Assembly: GCA_965250205.1 (NCBI GenBank) | Contig: CBDFNK010000019.1 | Location: 1-64,000, forward strand | Direction of reading: 5' to 3' | From: JAHZKN01 sp965250205 | GTDB lineage: Bacteria; Pseudomonadota; Alphaproteobacteria; Rhizobiales; Hyphomicrobiaceae | DNA: 64,000 bases | Part shown: one piece after another, positions 15,443 through 24,220 of the stretch | How positions within the stretch are numbered: position 1 is the first letter of the stretch | Layout: every line of letters starts with the position of its first letter | The notes under the pieces: model-generated | Told to the model about the DNA's origin: nothing | Seen by the model: only the letters and a program-made list of their open reading frames with translations | The model's database searches: none | Translations under genes and position numbers: made by a program

Positions 15443-17405
15443 TCAATTGCTGACTGCGCGTGGCCAACTGCCAAACAGGGCTTCTACGCCCAATTGACGG
15501 GCTTCTGCTTTAAGACCGGCACGCTTCAAGGCGCGAATGGAATCGCCAAGCGCAATCATGTGTGCGCCTTCAGCGCCATTTGGGCCTAAGGTCTTCATCG
15601 TCAGCAATACCATATACCCATAGTGCTTGTTTTGTGCAGCTTTCTGCAAGGCGCTGAGAACGCCCGTTTCAGGTAAATGTCCGCTGGTGGGTTGCGGTGT
15701 GCGGCTGGCCATTTCCCAAAGCGGGATGGGTACTTGGGTATCGACTGCATCAAGCACGGTTGCCAACCGATGCAACAGTACGGGACCAAAGAGTCCGCGC
15801 CGTGCTGCCCTTTCAATGAGGGTCAGGCCATTGGCCAGGCGTCCCTTTGCTGGACCTGGGTCAGCAATATCAATAAGTGACTGCCAGTGATCAAGATCAG
15901 GCCCGCCATCTTGGCGCTGTGCAGCTGCAAATGCCGCCCAACGGCGTGCATTGCCATAGTCGCCAGCTGCCAAGCTGGTTTCGATCCCTGTTTCAGCAAA
16001 CCAACCCACTTCAGGCAGCGTTGAAATTTGATTTGCGGGGTCTGCCATCATGCGTAGGCCGTGCCAGTACAGGCCTGCTCGTCGACTTGAATCCAAAAAG
16101 CTGCGGATGTTTCGCGCCTTGCGTAGCGGACTGGATTCTGTTTCAGCTGCGTTAAAGAGCGCGGCACGGGCGTGCTTCATCGCCAAAATTGCGGCCACCT
16201 GTAGCTGCATCGCGTCGAGAAAAATCACCTCTTGCTTTTTGAGTTCCGCGGTAGATATCCGTCAAATCTCGGGTCAGAAATTGCATTAAGTTTGAGAGCC
16301 ATTTCACCGGCTGCGATGCGCACATCCAAATTCGTTGTCTGGCTTGTCGCAACGGCTGCGAGCAAAGGTGGTTTGGCATTTGCCAAATGACCCCGGTCGA
16401 TCACACCGCCAACCATTTCGACAATGCGGTAATCGATGATGGTCATGATTGCATTTGGCTTGAGCGCTGGCTTAATGCCGACAGAAAAGGCACGCAAGGC
16501 GGTGATGCCCGTCGACCCTCTCACCCCCATTGTCTTCTGCTAAATCTGCAGCCAACCCTGCCGCGGCTTGATTGTTGTCGTGTACAGCACAATAGCCAAT
16601 CATGAGGCTCGCTGTACCAGTCAGGCTTTTTGGTAACTCAGCCATGCGTCGGACAAGCTGCTTGGCGATGGGACAGCCAGCATTTGGTTTCTTGGCTGCA
16701 AGCGCTGCACGTGCCTTCAGAGCATCATACAAGGCGGACGGTGGCGCATTGCTATTTGAACCTGCGAGCACACGATGGGCGTCCTCTAACAGACCAGACC
16801 GAAACAGCGCCTCAGATTGTACGGCTGAGAAGGGTACGGTTGCTTCGCCAGGGCTGGGCGGGGTTGCGTCGGATGTGATGACGCGTTTCCATAAGTCATG
16901 AACGGCTGTTGACCGGGGCGGGATTGTTAAGGCGGCGATGAGTTGTTCGATTTGGCTTACGGTAACGCCTTGCCACAACTCATAGGGTAGTGAGGTTGCC
17001 GTCGCGCGTTGTGACAGGTCCCAAGCTATCGCTGTTGACACTGCGATCAAGTTCGCCAAGCGGTGCTGCGTCGACATCGCGTCCGGTAAAACCAGGTTGA
17101 GGGCTTGTCGCGGCTGGTCCATTGTTTTGCCAGCCTTGATTATTTCTGGGGCCACTATTTGCGCCAGCTGATGGATCAAATCGCGGTTGGTCCTGCATCG
17201 GGTCGAGATACGGCTTTTGCGTGATGGCATCCTGGCTCTGTTTGGGTTTGGCCTTCACCTTCGGCTTGGTTTGAAACTGATCTTTCCAAAATGGATTGAA
17301 TCCGTTTTGTGCGAAACTCGGTGTGGCGAGACCGAGGTTGAGTGCAACGACCACAAGTGTTGTTCCTAGAGGTCTTAATGGGGACAGGGCAGATAGTTTA
17401 GTCAT
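15443..17405 (-). pseudogene. large secreted-protein gene upstream of xerD, broken by three frameshifts
   Basis: One gene of about 650 codons can be traced through four consecutive frames. It starts with a signal peptide (TLVVVALNLGLATPSFAQNG) and a Pro/Gln-rich linker. The frame shifts near 16990 (into PYELWQGVTVSQIEQLIAAL), near 16500 (into GITALRAFSVGIKPALKP) and near 16240 (into ELKKQEVIFLDAMQLQ), and it ends at 15443 beside xerD. The first two junctions need one base removed and the third one base added. A protein of this kind (helical repeats, no known motif) lies between aroK and xerD in many Hyphomicrobiales; its function is unknown. It is either a pseudogene or an error-rich stretch. 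Confidence 0.7.
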
Positions 17406-17555
17406 TGGTCTCGATCAGACTGGTTGGGCGGGCTACTGGCAATAAGCACATCACAATCGTGAGCCCATTCTGTTGTCGCCTGGAAAGGGCGGCTTGAGTA
17501 CCCGGCATAGTGTTAGAATTTGTCCAAATCGGCGCCGCTTGTGAGCCTTTTCAAG

Positions 17556-17702
17556 CTAATCGCGGCGGATAGAGACACTAGGCACGGACTTACGCACTTC
17601 TGCCGTCTCTGGCTCATAGTAGGTCGCCAGCACATAAAGTCCGCCTAGAACAATCCCAGCCAGGAGGCTCGTTATGGTAAGAAAACGAATGAGGCTTGGC
17701 AT
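17556..17702 (-). CDS. 48-residue single-pass membrane protein
   Basis: This is a tiny membrane protein: MPSLIRFLTITSLLAGIVLG then a short tail ending VRKSVPSVSIRRD. It has one membrane helix and an acidic-then-basic tail (YYEPETAEVRK). A protein of this size with the same look is commonly found between the xerD region and aroK in Hyphomicrobiales, and it is sometimes mislabelled a histidine kinase. An AAGG site precedes the ATG at 17702. Function unknown. Confidence 0.7.
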   Translation of the reverse strand: MPSLIRFLTITSLLAGIVLGGLYVLATYYEPETAEVRKSVPSVSIRRD

Positions 17703-18245
17703 TTTCCAACCTTTTTGGCGTTGACGAGATGGCGCACAACAGCGCGATGGTTGTGACCATAGAAAATCAAGAATGCTTATACGATTAAAGTGTTGACTGC
17801 CAAACCAACCCGATTTGCCTGAAAGACCATAATGACGGCTGTTGCCAGTTGCCATCCTGGGACTGATATGGGGCAACTTAATGCTAATTTATGGTGTCGT
17901 CCAACCGGCTTTCACCACTTGGCGAAGGTTTTCACCAGCGGCCTGCCGATTTTCGCTACATCGCCACAGACGCAGTTGCTTTTTTCGGGAGAATGACAAA
18001 AAACGGAGACAATTCGGCTGCTTAAAGGCCCATGATGTGAGACAATGAGTTCCGCCTCGACAACGGTTTGGCAAATGTCGCACAATGAAATCAGCATTGG
18101 GAAACCACGCGTTACCAAAACTAGCGCTGGGGCCCGTGGCGCAGACCACACGAAACGCGTTTGCTTACCCGTGTGATCAAACTGGTCTAAGCCACCCCTC
18201 TACAACTTAACTGCTCCTAACCCAGACAAAGAAAGAGATTTTGGC
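17703..18245. other. divergent intergenic region, no gene seen
   Basis: This 540-base stretch lies between the leftward small membrane protein and the rightward aroK, and should carry both promoters. Open frames here are short and without family resemblance or good ribosome sites. No RNA gene is evident. Confidence 0.5.
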
Positions 18246-18884
18246 GTGCCCATTCGACGCAAACAAAGCCAGGAAAATCAGAAACTGGCCGCGAATGCCG
18301 CTCGGGCTCTGGGGTCGCGCACGATTGTGATGGTTGGTCTGATGGGATGTGGAAAATCTTCGGTTGGCCGGCGCGTTGCCTCTCGCTTGCAGCTTCCCTT
18401 TGTCGATGCAGACGATGAAATTGAAAAGCGTGCCGGGCAGACCATTGAAGACATATTCGTTGAGCATGGCGAGGAATTTTTTCGCGACCGTGAGAAACTT
18501 GTGATCGCAAGTCTTCTTGACCATGGGCCGATGGTTTTAGCAACAGGCGGTGGGGCTTTTACTGCGCCCGAAACCCGTGGCGTCATTAAAAATACCAGCA
18601 TTTCTATTTGGCTGAAAGCTGAACTTCCAGTGTTAATGCGACGCGTTTTGCGCCGTAGTAACCGTCCGTTGCTGAAGACAAAGGATCCCGAGGCGGTGAT
18701 GCGCGATCTGATCGAAAAGCGCTATCCGATCTATGCTGAGGCGGATATCACGGTAGAAAGCCGGGATGTGCCCCATGACCTGATTGTCTGTGATATTCTC
18801 ACCGCTCTCTCTCAGAGCCCCCTTATGGCCACGCACAACGATAAAGGTGCACCCGGTCGCGTCTGCAAAACAAGTGCGGATTGA
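18246..18884 (+). CDS. aroK: shikimate kinase
   Basis: AroK phosphorylates shikimate at the 3-hydroxyl with ATP, step five of the chorismate pathway. It is 212 residues with a leading basic extension before the P-loop GLMGCGKSS (about residues 31-39), then the shikimate-binding DADDEIEKRAGQTIEDIF (Asp-Glu pair), the GGGA loop (LATGGGAF) and the lid with RRSNRPLLK. The GTG at 18246 fits the length of Hyphomicrobiales AroK, which has a short N-terminal extension. It is followed by aroB after about 140 bases, the standard arrangement. Confidence 0.93.
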   Translation: MPIRRKQSQENQKLAANAARALGSRTIVMVGLMGCGKSSVGRRVASRLQLPFVDADDEIEKRAGQTIEDIFVEHGEEFFRDREKLVIASLLDHGPMVLATGGGAFTAPETRGVIKNTSISIWLKAELPVLMRRVLRRSNRPLLKTKDPEAVMRDLIEKRYPIYAEADITVESRDVPHDLIVCDILTALSQSPLMATHNDKGAPGRVCKTSAD

Positions 18885-19023
18885 CCAAAAGTGCGCCGTT
18901 ATGTGTTCTACAGTGACAGCAACCTGCATTAACCCATCGCAGGTTACCCTAGCTCCCGGGCCTGCGGTCTGATAGGACAATCGGCCCAAGTTCATTCTGC
19001 ATCCGTTGTTGAGGCCTTTTTGA

Positions 19024-20175
19024 ATGCCGACCGTCGTCAATTCTCTCGCTGCTGCAACGCGCGCTGAGCGCCAAGTTCGCGTGGCGCTGGGTGAGCGCTC
19101 TTATGATGTTTTGATTGGTCCAGATTTGTTGGATGAGGTCGGCCGCCAGGTTGCCGCCAGGGCACCAAAAGCAAAATGCGTTGTGGTCACCGATTCAAAT
19201 GTCGCCAAGCTGCATTTGGCGACGTTGGAAGCATCTCTCAAAGCCGAAGGCTGTTTAGCTGGATCCATTGTGGTTCCAGCCGGAGAGGCCTCCAAAAGCT
19301 TTGCCCAGTTAGAACCACTGTGTGGGCAATTGCTCGAGCTTGGTCTTGAGCGTGGTGATTTCGTTGTAGCGTTTGGTGGAGGCGTAATCGGCGATATGGC
19401 CGGCTTTGCTGCCGGCATTGTTCGCCGTGGCGTGCGCTTTATCCAGGTGCCAACGTCGCTGCTTGCCCAAGTCGATAGTTCTGTTGGCGGTAAGACCGGC
19501 ATCAACACATTGCACGGCAAAAATCTTATTGGCGTCTTCCATCAACCCAGTCTGGTCATGGCTGACACGGCAACGCTCAAAACTTTACCAGAACGGCAAA
19601 TGCGTGCGGGCTATGCTGAGGTCGCCAAATATGGATTGCTCGGCGATGCAGCCTTCTTTGCCTGGCTTGAGACTGATTACAAAGCTATTTTCGCTTTCGA
19701 TAGTGAAGCTCTCACAAAGGCCATTGAAACCAGCGTCAAAGCGAAGGCTGAGATTGTCCGCCGTGACGAGCTGGAAAAAGGCGATCGCGCTCTGCTTAAT
19801 CTTGGACACACCTTTGGCCACGCTTTTGAAGCGTGGACGGGCTATGGCGACCGATTGCTCCATGGTGAAGCTATCGCCATCGGCATGTGTCTGGCGTTTC
19901 GCCTGTCTGAACAGCTTGGCCATGCACCAGCGGGCAGTGCAGATCGCGTGACGGCGCATTTCAAAGCCGTAGGTCTACCCACTGAGATTGCTGATATCCC
20001 AGGTGATCAGCCAGATATTGCGACCTTGCTAAAGCTGATGAGCCAGGACAAAAAAGTGCGCCATGGTGCCCTTGTTCTGGTGTTGGTGCGCGACATTGGC
20101 GATGCATTCTTAACCTGTGAGGTGCAATCTGATGCACTCGAGGGCTTCTTGGCGGGTGAAATGCGCGCTGGATAA
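19024..20175 (+). CDS. aroB: 3-dehydroquinate synthase
   Basis: AroB converts DAHP to 3-dehydroquinate in the shikimate pathway, using NAD and a divalent metal (usually Zn or Co). It has 383 residues and all the main motifs: PAGEASKSFAQLE, FGGGVIGDMAGFAAGIVRRG, QVPTSLLAQVDSSVGGKTGI, GYAEVAKYGLL, the metal ligands in NLGHTFGHAFE and LLHGEAIAIGM, and DKKVRHG. A leader of about 140 bases separates it from aroK, which suggests that they are co-transcribed. The gene is intact. Confidence 0.95.
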   Translation: MPTVVNSLAAATRAERQVRVALGERSYDVLIGPDLLDEVGRQVAARAPKAKCVVVTDSNVAKLHLATLEASLKAEGCLAGSIVVPAGEASKSFAQLEPLCGQLLELGLERGDFVVAFGGGVIGDMAGFAAGIVRRGVRFIQVPTSLLAQVDSSVGGKTGINTLHGKNLIGVFHQPSLVMADTATLKTLPERQMRAGYAEVAKYGLLGDAAFFAWLETDYKAIFAFDSEALTKAIETSVKAKAEIVRRDELEKGDRALLNLGHTFGHAFEAWTGYGDRLLHGEAIAIGMCLAFRLSEQLGHAPAGSADRVTAHFKAVGLPTEIADIPGDQPDIATLLKLMSQDKKVRHGALVLVLVRDIGDAFLTCEVQSDALEGFLAGEMRAG

Positions 20176-20307
20176 CATCTCCAGTCGCTAACGCCTTGCC
20201 CTGGCTGATTTGGCCAATGCCGTCTAGTCAGAGCTATTTAACCAGGGCCAATTGAACAGTTTCCTTGAGCAACCTTTGTTTAGTCAAACGCAGATAAGTT
20301 GCCCTAA

Positions 20308-20603
20308 CTCTTTAAACCCCAACACTGCGTAAATTTGTGTTGGTCTCTTTAAACCCCAACACTTCGCAAGTTTGTGTTGGTCTCTTTAAACCCCAACACT
20401 TCGCAAGTTTGTGTTGGTCTCTTTAAACCCCAACACTGCGTAAATTTGTGTTGGTCCCTTTAAACCCCAACACCTCGCAAGTTTGTGTTGGTCTCTTTAA
20501 ACCCCAACACTGCGTAAATTTGTGTTGGTCTCTTTAAACCCCAACACCTCGCAAGTTTGTGTTGGTCCCTTTGAACTCCAACACTGCGTAAATTTGTGTT
20601 GGA
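20308..20603. repeat. tandem array of eight 37-bp hairpin units
   Basis: Eight copies of a 37-base unit run without gaps. Each unit has CTTTAAACCCCAACAC, an 11-base variable centre and TGTGTTGG, so each can fold as CCAACAC/GTGTTGG. The centre alternates between two forms: TGCGTAAATTT (units 1, 4, 6, 8) and TTCGCAAGTTT or CTCGCAAGTTT (units 2, 3, 5, 7). It lies between aroB and the CorC gene. It may terminate transcription, act as a structured RNA or be a protein-binding array. Confidence 0.9.
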
Positions 20604-20607
20604 TAGG

Positions 20608-20660
20608 TAGATCAAATCATCTGCCCAAAATCAATTCTGATTTAAGGTAGTTTGATCTAG
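20608..20660. repeat. TAGATCAAA...TTTGATCTA palindromic element, copy B1
   Basis: A 53-base imperfect palindrome has ends TAGATCAAATC and GTTTGATCTA and a CCAAAATCAATT centre. Related copies lie at 34274-34327 and 47925-47977. It sits just after the hairpin array and before the CorC-type gene. Confidence 0.7.
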
Positions 20661-20691
20661 CCTCTAACTTTTACCTACGGCGAACAAAGCT

Positions 20692-21990
20692 ATGACGCTT
20701 GAAATCGGTTTAACTCTTTTGATTGTTCTGACGCTGATTGTCCTTTCTGGATTTTTCTCAGGGTCTGAAACGGCACTGACCGCGACGTCGCGGGCGCGCA
20801 TGCATGCCCTTGAGCAGGACGGCAATGAGCGCGCGCGTCGGGTTAATTTTCTGCTTACCGAACCGGAACGCATCATCGGTGCCGTTTTACTTGGCAACAA
20901 TTTAGTCAACATTCTTGCTTCAGCGCTCACGACGAGCTTGTTGATCGGTTTGTTTGGCGATGTTGGTGTGGCCTACGCGACGATCGGTATTACCGTATTG
21001 GTAGTCATTTTTGCCGAGGTTCTGCCAAAGACCTATGCGCTGGCATTTCCAGATCGGTTTGCATTAGCGGTGGCTCCGATCATGCAAGCGTTGATTGTTT
21101 TTATGCGCCCTGCAACGGCGGTCATTGAATTTATCGTCCGTCAAATTTTCAAGTTAACCTCTACCAAAATAGACGACCAAGAAAATATCCTGGCGGCCCA
21201 TAAGGAAATTCGTGGCACCATTGATTTGCAAACAAAAGAAGGCATGGTTGCGCGCCACGACGCTGACATGCTCGGCGGTGTCCTTGATTTGAGAGACCTT
21301 CAAATTGCGGACATCATGATCCATCGCACCAAGATGCAAGCGATCAATGCTGATGAGTCCGTTGAGAAGTGCATCGATGAGCTTCTAGAATCGCAATTTA
21401 CCCGTGTGCCTATTTGGAAGAATGAGCCCGAAAACATTATTGGTGTGCTTCATGCCAAGGACCTGTTTGCAGCACTTGGTAAGCAGTCCTGGGACATGTC
21501 GAAGATTGATTTCATGAGTTTTGCAACCAAACCCTGGTTTGTTCCGGAAACCACGAGCGTCAAGGTGCAACTCAATGCGTTTCTAAAACGCAAAGCGCAG
21601 TTGGCACTTGTTGTTGATGAATATGGTGAGGTGCAAGGTCTCATCACGCTGGAAGACATTCTCGAAGAAATCGTTGGTCAGATTGATGACGAGCACGATA
21701 CCAACGAAGCCAACATTCGCCCACAGCACGATGGCACCGTTAATGTCGATGGCACCGTCGCAATCCGAGATCTTAATCGCTTCATGAGCTGGGATTTGCC
21801 TGATGAGGAAGCAACCACCGTTGCGGGACTAGTAATCCACGAGGCAGAGAATATCCCTGAGCCAGGACAGGTCTTCAAGTTTTTCGGCTATCGTTTTGAG
21901 ATTTTACGCAAACATCGCAATAGGATTGCGGCTATTCGTGTCAAGCCATTGAAAGCAAAAGCCACACCGACTATACCTCGTCGGTCCTAG
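20692..21990 (+). CDS. CorC/HlyC-type transporter (CNNM/DUF21, CBS pair, CorC domain)
   Basis: This is a 432-residue inner-membrane protein. The N-terminal DUF21/CNNM domain has about four hydrophobic segments (LLIVLTLIVLSGFFSGSETA; VLVVIFAEVLPKTYAL). It is followed by two CBS domains (QIADIMIHRTKMQAI; LALVVDEYGEVQGLITLEDI) that sense nucleotides, and a C-terminal CorC_HlyC domain (VNVDGTVAIRDLNRFM). Family members take part in Mg or Co handling, and the hemolysin label is historical. The stop TAG is part of a CCTAG repeat end. Confidence 0.9.
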   Translation: MTLEIGLTLLIVLTLIVLSGFFSGSETALTATSRARMHALEQDGNERARRVNFLLTEPERIIGAVLLGNNLVNILASALTTSLLIGLFGDVGVAYATIGITVLVVIFAEVLPKTYALAFPDRFALAVAPIMQALIVFMRPATAVIEFIVRQIFKLTSTKIDDQENILAAHKEIRGTIDLQTKEGMVARHDADMLGGVLDLRDLQIADIMIHRTKMQAINADESVEKCIDELLESQFTRVPIWKNEPENIIGVLHAKDLFAALGKQSWDMSKIDFMSFATKPWFVPETTSVKVQLNAFLKRKAQLALVVDEYGEVQGLITLEDILEEIVGQIDDEHDTNEANIRPQHDGTVNVDGTVAIRDLNRFMSWDLPDEEATTVAGLVIHEAENIPEPGQVFKFFGYRFEILRKHRNRIAAIRVKPLKAKATPTIPRRS

Positions 21991-22017
21991 AGCATCCTGC
22001 GAAAAGTTGGACACTAG
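21986..22017 (+). repeat. CTAG-bounded intergenic element, minimal copy A3
   Basis: This is a 32-base form reading CCTAGAGCATCCTGCGAAAA, then GTTGGACACTAG. CTAG at both ends encloses the conserved CCTGCGAAAAGTTGG core. It fills the gap between the convergent CorC and BolA genes and contains the CorC stop codon. Confidence 0.7.
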
Positions 22018-22026
22018 GGCCTGTGT

Positions 22027-22308
22027 TTACGCATCAGGCAGCGGTTCGTCCGGTGCCAGTGTTGTTAAAGCCAGTGCATGGATACGACCAGAAAGTTCAT
22101 CTGCGAGCGCGTTATTAACAAGGCGGTGGCGTTGAACGCGGTTGAGACCAGAAAAGCGGTCCGAGATGACAAGAATGCGAAAGTGACTTTCGCCAGTTCC
22201 AGGTGAAGACCGGTGACCGGCATGAAGTGCACTTTCATTGATGACGTTGAGCCTCGTTGGCTCCAAAGCGAGCATCAATTTTTCTTTCAGGCGTTTCTCA
22301 GCGCTCAT
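22027..22308 (-). CDS. BolA family protein
   Basis: This is a 93-residue BolA-type protein. It has the characteristic fold sequence RLKEKLMLALEPTRLNVINE, HFRILVISDRFSGL and VQRHRLVNNALADEL. BolA proteins pair with monothiol glutaredoxins in iron-sulphur cluster and redox regulation; some members bind DNA. The conserved His near HRLVNN is the usual cluster ligand. A clear AAAGGA site precedes the ATG. It lies next to a J-domain gene, as in other Hyphomicrobiales. It is likely the BolA2/BolA1 type; I do not assign a symbol. Confidence 0.9.
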   Translation of the reverse strand: MSAEKRLKEKLMLALEPTRLNVINESALHAGHRSSPGTGESHFRILVISDRFSGLNRVQRHRLVNNALADELSGRIHALALTTLAPDEPLPDA

Positions 22309-22441
22309 TAAGGGTCCTTTAGGCTTCTGGCGGCAATTGGACGCGCATTATGGCAGGCTTGCCACAACGCGAACAGAGAGGACTTTTAAGCTATGTCAAG
22401 TGCTTGTGTCTGTACGCATCGCACATCATAATTAGGGTGTC

Positions 22442-23095
22442 ATGAAGCTGAATTCAAAATACTTCGATTCTATTCGCGTCTCGACAGGGCGCACCAAAAC
22501 CGGTGCGCGCCACAAGACGGCGAAAAAAGTCGAGGGCCCACCGTGCCAGTGGAAAGGCTGCGACAAGTCTGGCTCACACCGTGCGCCTAAGGGCCGGGGT
22601 CGTGATGGCGAATATTTTGTGTTCTGTGTTGATCATGTCCGCAGCTACAATTCCGACTACAATTACTTTAATGGCATGAGCGATGGTGAAGTCGCTGAAT
22701 TCCAAAAAGATGCCATCACCGGACACCGCCCAACTTGGAAAATGGGTGAGAATTCCGAGGCTGCTGGTCCAGAAGGTGGGCCAGCCAAGCGAAAAACTGG
22801 CGATTGGGATGATTATGACAAGATGCAGGATCCGCACGGATTCTTTGCCAAGCGGGCCAAAGAGGCGCGCAAAGAGGCCCAGGCACCACGAAGGCAGGTG
22901 AAACCCCTGGAGCTTAAGGCCCTGACCGCGCTGCATCTGGAGGCGGAAGCCAGTAAGGAAGAGATTAAATCGCGCTTTAAAGAACTTGCCAAACGCCATC
23001 ATCCCGACACCAATGGTGGTGACAAGCGTTCAGAAGAAAAGTTGCGTGAGGTTATACAAGCCTATAATTACCTTAAGCGCGCTGGCCGGGTCTAA
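22442..23095 (+). CDS. J-domain (DnaJ-like) protein
   Basis: This is a 217-residue protein with a C-terminal J domain: ALTALHLEAEASKEEIKSRF, then ELAKRHHPDTNGGDK with the HPD motif that stimulates Hsp70. The N-terminal part has a cysteine-containing region (PPCQWKGCDKSGSHRAPKGR, VFCVDHVRSYN) which looks like a small zinc-binding unit. There is no Gly/Phe or DnaJ zinc finger, so this is a class C J protein. It is conserved between bolA and cobS in Hyphomicrobiales. Its client is not known. Confidence 0.88.
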   Translation: MKLNSKYFDSIRVSTGRTKTGARHKTAKKVEGPPCQWKGCDKSGSHRAPKGRGRDGEYFVFCVDHVRSYNSDYNYFNGMSDGEVAEFQKDAITGHRPTWKMGENSEAAGPEGGPAKRKTGDWDDYDKMQDPHGFFAKRAKEARKEAQAPRRQVKPLELKALTALHLEAEASKEEIKSRFKELAKRHHPDTNGGDKRSEEKLREVIQAYNYLKRAGRV

Positions 23096-23190
23096 CCCGA
23101 CGTCGCTGAAAAGAGAGCGCTGGACGCCATTACCCTTCGTTGAAGTGCTTGTCGTGTAATCCCCAAAACAAGTTGGAATACTCCCCGCAT

Positions 23191-24210
23191 ATGGCTGGTC
23201 AAACAACAGCAGAGTTGAACAAGTCTGAATCCTCGACCAATGCTGCACCACTGCCCGATATGAATATTTCTGTGCGTCAGGTATTCGGCATTGATAGCGA
23301 CCTTGAAGTGCCGGCCTACGCCAATTCCTCCGAGCACGTGCCCGATCTTGATCCAGATTATCTGTTTAATTCTGAAGTGACGATGGCTATTCTGGCTGGC
23401 TTCATGCACAACCGCCGGGTGATGATCCAAGGTTTTCACGGCACGGGTAAGTCAACACATATTGAACAGGTGGCTGCCCGACTCAACTGGCCATGCATAC
23501 GTGTTAATCTTGATAGCCATGTCAGTCGCATTGATCTTGTCGGCAAAGACGCCATTGTCCTGCGTGATGGCAAACAAGTGACGGAGTTTCGCGAAGGCAT
23601 CCTGCCCTATTCGCTGCAAACTAACACCGCGCTGGTGTTTGATGAGTATGATGCCGGTCGCCCGGATGTGATGTTTGTTATTCAGCGTGTTTTGGAAGTC
23701 TCGGGCAAGCTGACCTTGCTTGACCAGTCTTCGGTTATTCGCCCGCACCCGGGTTTTCGTTTATTTGCGACAACCAATACCATTGGCTTGGGTGATACCT
23801 CTGGTCTGTACCATGGCACCCAACAGATCAACCAAGGCCAGATGGATCGCTGGTCGTTGGTCGTTACGCTCAATTATCTGCCGCATGATGATGAAGTTGG
23901 CATCGTGCTCGCCAAGGTGAAGACGTTTGCAGCCTCAGATGCCAAGCGCAAACAGGCTGCAAACATGGTGCGCGTGGCAGAACTGACCCGTTCGGCGTTC
24001 GTCAATGGTGATATCTCAACCTTGATGAGCCCACGGACAGTGATCACATGGGCAGAGAATGCTGATATTTTCAACGATATCGGTCTCGCGTTCCGCCTGA
24101 CCTTCCTCAACAAATGTGATGAGCTAGAGCGTTCGGTCGTGGCAGAGTTTTATCAACGCGCTTTTGGTGAAGACTTGCCAGAAAGCAGCGCAAACGTCGC
24201 CCTGAGTTGA
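23191..24210 (+). CDS. cobS: cobaltochelatase subunit CobS
   Basis: CobS is the AAA+ ATPase subunit of the aerobic cobaltochelatase (CobN-CobS-CobT), which inserts cobalt into hydrogenobyrinate a,c-diamide during B12 synthesis. About 339 residues from the ATG at 23191. The Walker A is GFHGTGKST (residues 81-89) and the Walker B is ALVFDEYDAGRP. The sensor region LFATTNTIGLGD and the domain end KCDELERSVVAEFYQRAFGE match the family. The gene is followed by cobT after 10 bases. The cobN large subunit is not in the window. Confidence 0.93.
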   Translation: MAGQTTAELNKSESSTNAAPLPDMNISVRQVFGIDSDLEVPAYANSSEHVPDLDPDYLFNSEVTMAILAGFMHNRRVMIQGFHGTGKSTHIEQVAARLNWPCIRVNLDSHVSRIDLVGKDAIVLRDGKQVTEFREGILPYSLQTNTALVFDEYDAGRPDVMFVIQRVLEVSGKLTLLDQSSVIRPHPGFRLFATTNTIGLGDTSGLYHGTQQINQGQMDRWSLVVTLNYLPHDDEVGIVLAKVKTFAASDAKRKQAANMVRVAELTRSAFVNGDISTLMSPRTVITWAENADIFNDIGLAFRLTFLNKCDELERSVVAEFYQRAFGEDLPESSANVALS

Positions 24211-24220
24211 GACACACGTA

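Noticed and set aside
20308..20603. CRISPR array
   Set aside because: The 37-base units are contiguous and the 11-base centres are only two or three variants, far too short and repetitive for spacers; no cas genes are near.
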